Shown here: piece after piece, positions 33,785 through 39,886 of the stretch | Position numbering within the stretch: the stretch's first letter is position 1 | Layout of the letters: every line of letters starts with the position of its first letter | Assembly (NCBI GenBank): GCA_030145195.1 | Contig: JAQYVY010000033.1 | Coordinates: 1 to 39,886, forward strand | DNA: 39,886 bases | From: Desulfuromonadales bacterium | GTDB lineage: Bacteria; Desulfobacterota; Desulfuromonadia; Desulfuromonadales; BM103 | Reading direction: 5' to 3' | Notes under the pieces: model-generated | Database searches by the model: none | Seen by the model: only the letters and a program-made list of their open reading frames with translations | What the model was told of the DNA's origin: nothing | Position numbers and translations under genes: made by a program

Positions 33785-34897
33785 TCACATCAAAGCGGCG
33801 CGGGCCTCCGCAAGCCAGCCGTTCCATGTCTCCTGATTCGTGGCAATCCACTCTCTGGCGTGTCGCTCAATGCTGTTCTGTGATTTTTCACCGCGCTGCA
33901 TCCTGGCGTTCTGTGCGTTAATATCGCTCAACGGGAGGTTAAAAACCTCGAAAAAACGTTTTGCTGCTGGATTCTTTTCGAGGAATCTTTTGTTTGCAAC
34001 CACTCGGATATCGCTGTTCACGAAACCGGTTTTCAGCGGATCCGTCACCGCACCTTCAACGCGGCTCACCGTCATCCGGTCCTGATTTTCCCTCTGCGAT
34101 TCTTTCGGGACGATGTCCGGGACATTGATCCATAAAACGTCTTTGCCCGGCTTCAACTCGTCGAGTGTCCAATTCGGCGCCCAGGAATAGAAGAAGACTG
34201 GTTCACCTGACCTGTAGCGTGCCACCGTGTCTGCCATGTTCGCCGAGTATCCGGACTTATTTGGATTTATGTAGCGAGTGAGACCGTACGCTTCCAGGTG
34301 GTGGGTAATGACCTTTTCACAGCCCCAACCGGGTGGGCAAGCAGTCAGATCAGACTTGCCATCACCATTGTCATCAAAGGCCCGCATGACTTCAGGCCGC
34401 TTGAAATCATCCAGCGATTGGATATTAAATTCTTCAACATGCTGCTTTGACACCAGGTAGCCTTGCAACCCACCGGCTTTGGCCACATAACCGATAATCT
34501 CAACCCGGTTTTCCCAGCCATTCGGCATTTGTTGGAAATGCAATGGAAACCAGCCGTTGGCCCAGTAGTCAATGTCTCCCTGCATGACCGCTTTGTAGAA
34601 ACGCGGGTTCTGCAATTCTTTTGACTCCCTGACATCGTAACCAAGCTCTTGCAGGCCGGCGCGTACCAGAGCTTCCTGAAAATATCCGGTGTTCCAGGTT
34701 GCCCGAGCGGGCTGTACTGTCACCCCCTTGCCAGGCAAGGGGTTTGCCGCGTGGACCGCCTGGCTTGAACTTTTCGGCTCCGATAGAGATGTCCTTTTTC
34801 GCTCTTCCTCCTGAGGCAATTCAAAGCCGGGGATAAAGTCGGCCGAGGCCACCCCCGAGCCAAGCACCAAGGTCAAGAGGATTAGAAAAATATGCAT
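33785..34897 (-). CDS. proX: ProX-like glycine betaine/proline substrate-binding protein
   Basis: 370 residues from the ATG at 34897 (AAAGGA 11 bases upstream); a start seven codons earlier is also possible. The signal peptide ends near residue 20 (SGVASA). The mature protein has an extra polar linker of about 35 residues before the conserved core VTVQPARATWNTGYFQEAL. Family features are the Trp-rich ligand site regions (TWNTGYF, YWANGWFPLH, YSWAPNWTLDEL) and the CPPGWGCEKV loop. It would bind betaine, proline betaine or a similar quaternary amine in the periplasm. No ProV/ProW gene is adjacent; instead it lies between two REP elements, after the TPR-caspase gene. Confidence 0.88.
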   Translation of the reverse strand: MHIFLILLTLVLGSGVASADFIPGFELPQEEERKRTSLSEPKSSSQAVHAANPLPGKGVTVQPARATWNTGYFQEALVRAGLQELGYDVRESKELQNPRFYKAVMQGDIDYWANGWFPLHFQQMPNGWENRVEIIGYVAKAGGLQGYLVSKQHVEEFNIQSLDDFKRPEVMRAFDDNGDGKSDLTACPPGWGCEKVITHHLEAYGLTRYINPNKSGYSANMADTVARYRSGEPVFFYSWAPNWTLDELKPGKDVLWINVPDIVPKESQRENQDRMTVSRVEGAVTDPLKTGFVNSDIRVVANKRFLEKNPAAKRFFEVFNLPLSDINAQNARMQRGEKSQNSIERHAREWIATNQETWNGWLAEARAALM

Positions 34898-34930
34898 GTT
34901 TGAGCCATTCCTTTGCATCCGTTCGAAAGC

Positions 34931-34956
34931 TTCGCGGTACGGAGACCGCTCCTACA
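34931..34956. repeat. REP-like element, copy 2
   Basis: TTCGCGGTACGGAGACCGCT followed by CCTACA; nearly identical to the inverted unit of copy 1. It sits just upstream of the proX start. CTCGTCCCGCGTCCC follows at about 34973-34987. Confidence 0.75.
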
Positions 34957-34992
34957 AAAAACTTTCGCGCACCTCGTCCCGCGTCCCATTCT

Positions 34993-36840
34993 TTACCGCA
35001 ACTCCACCATCACCGCATCGGCCTTGCCCGACATCAACGGCGTCTGCGACCGATTGGCCTCACGCTGCGCCCAATAAGGCACCTCTTTGCCAAGATAGGC
35101 CTGCATCTCACCAGCAGTAATTGACTTGTTGCGGTTCGCGTCGGCCGCACCGCCGAGCCCCTTTAAGAAGAAATAAGTAAAGAGGCTGTGCCGTTTGGCG
35201 TTGTACCAGGCCGAGACCTGGTCTTTATCGGCACTGGAGAAAATCACGCTGTTCTCCACATCCTGCAGCGCGCGCACGTTCTTGACCATGGCCGGGCTGA
35301 TATTCTTGAACAAAGCCCCCGCCGGCGAATCGCCGGAGAAGCAGGCATCGAGCACCACCGTCTTGCTCTTGACCGGCAGGTCACGCAACACCTGGTAAAA
35401 GAGATCGAGCGGATAACCGTTGTTGGCGATAAAATCAGCCTGGGCATCCACCGGCACCAGGTAGGCGCTCTTGCCATCGGGGCCGGGCGCACCGTGGCCA
35501 ACATAGTAAATAAAGACTTCCGATTCACCACTGCGGACAAAGTTGTGTAACCGTCCGCGCGGGTTGTCTTTGCTGCCAAAGATATTGCGCAAGTCACCGC
35601 TGGTGGTGTCGGTCTCGTAGATGATGTTCTGCGGATCGTAGCCGAGCACTTCCACCAGGTACTTCTGCATCACTCGCGCATCGCGCCCGGCCCAGCGCAC
35701 ATCGCCGATACCGCGATCCTGGCTGGCATAGTTCTGGTTGCCGATCACCACCGCCACCGCATGCGGGCGCTTGACGGCACCGCGCGGGATGTTGTCATCA
35801 ACATCAACCTTCAGGTTCAGATCGGTTGAAGCGTTGTTCGTGCCAGTCGATAAACCGGCCAACAGTTGATCGGCCTTGCCGCCGCCAGAACTCTTTTTAC
35901 TGCGCGCCACAGCCTTGGGCACTTCGATCTCGACCGCCTCGGCAAGAAAGGCTTCCAGCAGCTTGTCGGAGGTGGTCTGGAAGGCTGATACCGCCGGGTA
36001 CTTCTTCGCCAGGTCACGCGCCTGAGCCACCGCGGACCCGCCCTTGCCCGCCTGATAGTTGGCGTAAAGGTTCTGCACCATCACATCGGCCACATCTTCA
36101 AGAGCGTCGCCGATCTCTCGATCACCGGGGAAACTCTTTTGGGCAGCCAAGCCTGCAGACAATGCATCCTCAGTGCGGCCCAAACTGTTCAAAGCCAGCA
36201 CCTCGGCTCGCGCCGCATCGGGGATATTCGACAGCTTTTTCAAGCCGGCCAAACCGGCCTGGGTCTGGCCATTTTTGATCAGCTCAAGGTTATGCGCCAG
36301 CGTCGCATCCAGAGCCTGAGCATAAGCAGACTGGATCGATTTATCAGATGACCATTTCTGTTTGGCCTGTTGAGCGGTAGTCATCGCGGCTTCAAGATTG
36401 CCAGTGGCCAGTTCGGCCTGAATCAAAGTCGCCTGAACAGATGGAGAGCCCTTATCGAGCCGGGAGGCTTTGCGGGCATACTCAAGAGCCTGACTCGCAT
36501 TGACGCCCTGCTCCAGCATCACCGCCGCCAGGTTGTTCAACCAGGCAGAACGGCTGCCATCCAATTGCACCGCTTTTTCCAGAGCACTCTGGGCATCGGC
36601 CAAACGCCCGTACTGGTAATAGGCGACCCCCAGGTTATAGCTCAGGCTGGCATCATCGGGGCAGAGCTGCTGAGCCTTGATGAAGAGCTTGAGGCCAGAG
36701 GCCTGATCGCTGGTAAACTTTTGGGCGCCTTTACCGGCGATTTCGCTGGCTAAGCCGCAGGTATCGGCGGCCAACAACGGCTGGCAGACCAGGCCGAGCA
36801 GGGCTGTAGTCAGAAAAAGTAATCGTACCAATTTGTGCAT
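34993..36840 (-). CDS. Exported TPR-caspase (peptidase C14 / orthocaspase) protein
   Basis: 615 residues from the ATG at 36840 (CAGGAG before it). The signal peptide ends near residue 25 (LLAA). About 30-300 holds TPR-type helical repeats (SLSYNLGVAYYQYGRLADAQ begins one). The caspase domain covers about 365-615: KRPHAVAVVIGNQNYAS, catalytic His449 in YYVGHGAPG and Cys500 in VLDACFSGD, then DQVSAWYNAKRHSLFTYFFL. A degenerate EF-hand-like loop (DANRNKSITAGE, 567-578) lies 49 residues from the end. It is a predicted periplasmic cysteine protease cutting after Arg/Lys (as most orthocaspases do) or an inactive scaffold. The neighbouring gene carries a sister domain, so the two probably arose by duplication. 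Confidence 0.9.
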   Translation of the reverse strand: MHKLVRLLFLTTALLGLVCQPLLAADTCGLASEIAGKGAQKFTSDQASGLKLFIKAQQLCPDDASLSYNLGVAYYQYGRLADAQSALEKAVQLDGSRSAWLNNLAAVMLEQGVNASQALEYARKASRLDKGSPSVQATLIQAELATGNLEAAMTTAQQAKQKWSSDKSIQSAYAQALDATLAHNLELIKNGQTQAGLAGLKKLSNIPDAARAEVLALNSLGRTEDALSAGLAAQKSFPGDREIGDALEDVADVMVQNLYANYQAGKGGSAVAQARDLAKKYPAVSAFQTTSDKLLEAFLAEAVEIEVPKAVARSKKSSGGGKADQLLAGLSTGTNNASTDLNLKVDVDDNIPRGAVKRPHAVAVVIGNQNYASQDRGIGDVRWAGRDARVMQKYLVEVLGYDPQNIIYETDTTSGDLRNIFGSKDNPRGRLHNFVRSGESEVFIYYVGHGAPGPDGKSAYLVPVDAQADFIANNGYPLDLFYQVLRDLPVKSKTVVLDACFSGDSPAGALFKNISPAMVKNVRALQDVENSVIFSSADKDQVSAWYNAKRHSLFTYFFLKGLGGAADANRNKSITAGEMQAYLGKEVPYWAQREANRSQTPLMSGKADAVMVELR

Positions 36841-36888
36841 TGTCGTCTCCTGTTGCAACAATCGGAATCCACCAAAAACCACAAAAAC

Positions 36889-36914
36889 TTCGCGGTGAGG
36901 ACACCGCTCCTACC
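36889..36914. repeat. REP-like element, copy 3
   Basis: TTCGCGGTGAGGACACCGCT followed by CCTACC in the 108-base spacer between the two caspase genes. Same family as copies 1 and 2. Confidence 0.72.
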
Positions 36915-36948
36915 AAGAACTGTCCCTACTTCCACAATCGTCCTCGAC

Positions 36949-39279
36949 TTATTTCAACTCAGCCAACACAACCGACCGGTCACCATTGACACTCGGCTCT
37001 TGAATAATGTTGTTGAGACGGCTTGCCATGTACGGAACTTTCTCCGTCAGATACCCTTCAATTTCGGCAACCGTAACCTTTCGGTCCTGATTTGAGTCGG
37101 CCGCGCCCTGCAGTGCTTTCAAAAAATAATAGGTAAACATTGAATGGCGCTTCTCATGGTACCAGGCTGAAACCTGGTCAACTCCGGCACTGGTAAAAAC
37201 GATAGCTTTTGCAGGTCCCTTAGCCAGTGCTTTGGTTTTGACCATGGCCGGGCTGATATTACGAAACAACAGCCCCTGCTCCGAGTTGCCAGAGAAGCAG
37301 GCATCCAACACCACGGTCATCTGTTTGGTCGGTATTTCCGCAAGGTTCTTGTACAGAGTTGCCAATGAATAACCGCTGGCGCTCAAGTATAGGGGGTCGG
37401 CATTCACCGGCACAAAGTAGGCATCGCCACTTTTCAGGTCGGGAGCCCCATGGCCGGTATAGTAAACAAACACCCGAGAGGAGCCCTTGGGGTCGACCCA
37501 TGCCGCAAGTTTGCCACGCGGATCGCGATCGGTTCCGAAGATCATATTGAACTCAGACAGATCGGCATTCTCGGTGAATATAATGTTCTTTTTATCGAAA
37601 CCAAGGGTGCGAATCAGGTATTCCTGCATGATCCGGGCGTCACGAATCGCATATTTAACCTGCGGTACACCGGCGACCGTGTAATCCCGGTTGCCAATCA
37701 CCACGGCAATATCGTATTCACCTGCCTTCGTGCCGATCGGGATATTATTATCAACATCAACACTCAAACCTGTCGCCTGAGTGATCGGAGCCTTTGCGTT
37801 AGCCGAGGCCTGAACCGACTGGACCACGACCTGATGGTTTTTTCTTGCAGGAGCATTCATCTCAAGCGCGAGTGCAGTTGACTGAGCAAACCTGGGGCGA
37901 GATTCATCGATCTGAACAGTGACGGGGATTTGTTCGCCATTTTTTATTCGGCGATTGGTGTAGAAGCTGAAAGAGACATCCTCGTAGGCGCCAGACTTCA
38001 GTTCACCAAGCTCGAAATTTGTGTCGCTGCCAGCGGCCAGGAAAACGTTTGGCCCCAGTTCAATGCGAGCCATAACACCACGGGCATCGCCTTGGCCAGT
38101 GTTTTGAATTCTGGCTGTCAGTTCTACAATTTCGAGCGGTTCAATTCGAGCATTGCTGTTCTGATCGGCAATTCCAAGATCGGCAAGGATGAGGTTCGGG
38201 GGCTCCAGCTTGTTACAATCAAAAACCAGGCTGACCGGAGCCGGCTCGAAACCATTGGCTTCATACGGGGTCACGGTCACACGCGCAGAGGTTGTTTCAA
38301 GGGACTCACCGGCCGCCAGCTTAACCGAACGCGTCACCTTACCACCTGCCGGGATATCACCAAAAGTCACTTTCTTTGCAACATCAAGCCCTCGAACCGG
38401 GGGAGACACAGCAATAACAGCTTCGACATCCTGCGCATGACCTTTGCCAGTATTAACGATCTCAACATCGAGGGTTCCTGTTTCTTCTGCATCGAGGGCC
38501 TTGTTGCCGGATGATTCGGCAAGAGTGACATTAAGCTCCAGCACAGGTGGATGGGAGGGCTTGCTGGGAGGTACATTTTTACTATTGGATGCAATGGAAT
38601 GTTGTTTTTGAGCCTTATCAATGTAGACAATCCCATCTCTTTTAGTTTTCTTCAACTGATTAACATCAAGAACTAAGTCAAGTGCTTGATCCCAAGGGAC
38701 ATCTATCAGACGAAGAGTAATTTTACCCTTGACTTCAGGTGATGCCATTATTGGCACGCCACTGACATCGCTTATCAACTGAAGGATGTTTTTGATCTCG
38801 GCTTCGTCAAATACCAAGGTGATTGGAGAGCCACTGTAGTCCTTTTCAATTTTTCCCCACGACACAACCAAACCACTATCTAGTTCTGTCACCTTGACGT
38901 TAGAGAGATCACCACAAGCAGAATCGAAGACAAATCTTGTCTTATCCGAGTACGCACCTATTCTCAGCCCTTCAAAGCAGCTATCATCCATACGAAAAGT
39001 GCGCTCTTTAAACCCCGGCTTGGCATCATAAATATCGAGCAAAAACCGCGGTGGTTTGCCTAATGTGAAATACTGATATTTTTCTAGTTTTGTATTTACA
39101 TTGAAGGTGACTTTGCCAGGGTCAAAGACAGGGGTTTCTACCTGTCTTTCACGATCATCCGTTCTTTCTGAAATTGTCGTTGCAATATTTTTTGCTTCTG
39201 CATGGGCCGAAATCCCAGCAAAGCACAGAGAATGGAAACAAATAAGAAGAGCGAAAACAAACAGAAATAATCTTGTCAT
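36949..39279 (-). CDS. Exported AMIN-STN-CARDB-caspase multidomain protein
   Basis: The 776-residue protein has a signal peptide ending near residue 21-26. Domains by eye: AMIN (about 55-143; KYQYFTLGKPPRFLLDIYDA), an STN/secretin-N-like unit (150-222; ITLVFDEAEIKNILQLISDV, then MASPEVKGKITLRL) as in PilQ, and two CARDB/Ig-like beta domains (about 245-355 and 358-470; NTGKGHAQDVEA, NTGQGDARGVMA). A caspase domain follows (about 520-776) with catalytic His610 (YYTGHGAPD) and Cys661 (VLDACFSGN). An EF-hand-like loop DSNQDRKVTVAE (728-739) lies 49 residues from the end. AMIN/STN modules bind peptidoglycan or secretin partners, so this protease is probably wall- or secretin-associated. I know no described protein with this exact order. 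Confidence 0.9.
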   Translation of the reverse strand: MTRLFLFVFALLICFHSLCFAGISAHAEAKNIATTISERTDDRERQVETPVFDPGKVTFNVNTKLEKYQYFTLGKPPRFLLDIYDAKPGFKERTFRMDDSCFEGLRIGAYSDKTRFVFDSACGDLSNVKVTELDSGLVVSWGKIEKDYSGSPITLVFDEAEIKNILQLISDVSGVPIMASPEVKGKITLRLIDVPWDQALDLVLDVNQLKKTKRDGIVYIDKAQKQHSIASNSKNVPPSKPSHPPVLELNVTLAESSGNKALDAEETGTLDVEIVNTGKGHAQDVEAVIAVSPPVRGLDVAKKVTFGDIPAGGKVTRSVKLAAGESLETTSARVTVTPYEANGFEPAPVSLVFDCNKLEPPNLILADLGIADQNSNARIEPLEIVELTARIQNTGQGDARGVMARIELGPNVFLAAGSDTNFELGELKSGAYEDVSFSFYTNRRIKNGEQIPVTVQIDESRPRFAQSTALALEMNAPARKNHQVVVQSVQASANAKAPITQATGLSVDVDNNIPIGTKAGEYDIAVVIGNRDYTVAGVPQVKYAIRDARIMQEYLIRTLGFDKKNIIFTENADLSEFNMIFGTDRDPRGKLAAWVDPKGSSRVFVYYTGHGAPDLKSGDAYFVPVNADPLYLSASGYSLATLYKNLAEIPTKQMTVVLDACFSGNSEQGLLFRNISPAMVKTKALAKGPAKAIVFTSAGVDQVSAWYHEKRHSMFTYYFLKALQGAADSNQDRKVTVAEIEGYLTEKVPYMASRLNNIIQEPSVNGDRSVVLAELK

Positions 39280-39384
39280 GGTTAACCTTAACGATATTAA
39301 ACTAAATCAAAAAGCCAAAATAAAAAAGCCTAAATCAGCACGACTTGAATCAAACAGCAAAGCAACATAACGGATAAATCTCGA

Positions 39385-39886
39385 CTAATTACAATCCGGC
39401 CCAACCATGTAACCAACCACCTTCTCACTCCAGCCAAAATTTTCCTTCAACAACGCCGACACCTGGCGAATATCGCCGCCCTGCGCGCCAGCATAGATGG
39501 CGTTCTCCGGGACCGGCAGAAAAGAGAAATCAAGCGGATACTTGCTGGAAATCACCTTGATCCCCTCATGGATGGTCTCGCGTTCATCCAGAGGATAGAA
39601 AACCAACTGGATATCATCCTCAAGGGCTGATGGCGGAAAGTGCAGGCGACCAGTCGGTAACGGCTGATCTTTCATGATGGAGTTGGGATAGAGCAAGGTG
39701 ACAGTGTGGTCGGCGGCAAGATTGAGCAGATAGACGTGACTACCTGGCTCAGTATTAACGATCACCTTGCCGGGAGTACCAGACGGATAGCAGGCGGGAT
39801 TCCGATCAAGGGCGGCAACCAGCTTTGGTCCTGACGTCGCAGAACCGTCAACCAGAGTCTCAACTTCTTCTTGAAAGACATTGCCT
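39385..39886 (-). CDS. DUF4384-like protein, C-terminal part (5' end outside window)
   Basis: The minus-strand frame stays open to the window edge, so only the last 166 residues are seen. The pattern TEPGSHVYLLNLAADHTVTL followed by LYPNS and the strand LHFPPSALEDDIQLVFYPLD fits DUF4384, a beta-rich domain often placed in exported proteins and at the N-terminus or next to caspase (C14) proteins. It ends 106 bases before the AMIN-caspase gene on the same strand, so co-transcription is likely. The last four residues (GPDCN) hold a Cys. Function unknown. Confidence 0.75.
   Translation of the reverse strand, partial: GNVFQEEVETLVDGSATSGPKLVAALDRNPACYPSGTPGKVIVNTEPGSHVYLLNLAADHTVTLLYPNSIMKDQPLPTGRLHFPPSALEDDIQLVFYPLDERETIHEGIKVISSKYPLDFSFLPVPENAIYAGAQGGDIRQVSALLKENFGWSEKVVGYMVGPDCN

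Noticed and set aside
39288-39330. AGGCTTTTTTATTTTGGCTTTTTG-like stretch before the AMIN-caspase gene
   Set aside because: It is a direct AT-rich repetition without a stable stem, so not called as terminator.

Overview
The window reads as a chromosomal segment of an anaerobic deltaproteobacterium of the Desulfuromonadales type (Desulfuromonas/Pelobacter/Geobacter relatives). The clues are an octaheme HAO-like cytochrome c, a sigma-54-type promoter, c-di-GMP genes (HD-GYP, receiver-PilZ), a DRTGG/BioD-like P-loop protein and a housekeeping set of moderate GC. No phylogenetic test was possible. No rRNA, tRNA, transposase, phage gene or CRISPR array was seen.

Layout. 1-4.6 kb (+): the end of a TolC-like outer-membrane protein, an RND adaptor and an RND pump, translationally coupled and closed by a terminator. 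4.7-12.4 kb: mostly single genes, namely a DjlA-like TerB/J-domain protein, a PEGA lipoprotein behind a near-perfect sigma-54 promoter, a GAF-HD-GYP phosphodiesterase, an M24 peptidase, an octaheme cytochrome and a receiver-PilZ protein lacking its phospho-acceptor Asp. 12.5-13.3 kb: a ZIP metal transporter. 13.3-21.4 kb (-): a dense run in transcription order nadC, birA, coaX, an EF-G-like GTPase, a SPOR protein, a HEAT-like protein, a MOSC protein and mogA. 21.9-22.7 kb (+): an OmpA-domain lipoprotein. 22.9-28.0 kb (-): an ABC-F ATPase coupled to a ParA-like ATPase with a zinc-finger-like tail, then a DUF4388-like protein and a membrane protein. 28.4-32.4 kb (+): a BioD-like/DRTGG protein and RNase E/G with a long basic-acidic tail.

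32.5-39.9 kb (-) is the most unusual part. All five genes lie on the minus strand and four have clear signal peptides (the fifth is cut by the window edge). In transcription order they are a DUF4384-like protein, an AMIN-STN-CARDB-caspase protein, a TPR-caspase protein, a ProX-like betaine-binding protein and a secreted protein of unknown function. The two caspase domains share the His/Cys dyad at identical spacing, a common entry linker and a degenerate EF-hand-like loop exactly 49 residues from each C-terminus. This looks like a duplicated, exported, possibly calcium-responsive protease system whose N-termini use modules known from the PilQ secretin. REP-like palindromes lie between its genes and were not seen elsewhere in the window.

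A second repeat family, about 120-200 bp with inverted arms resembling TTAGCCACCAAGACAC, occupies six spacers in the rest of the window.
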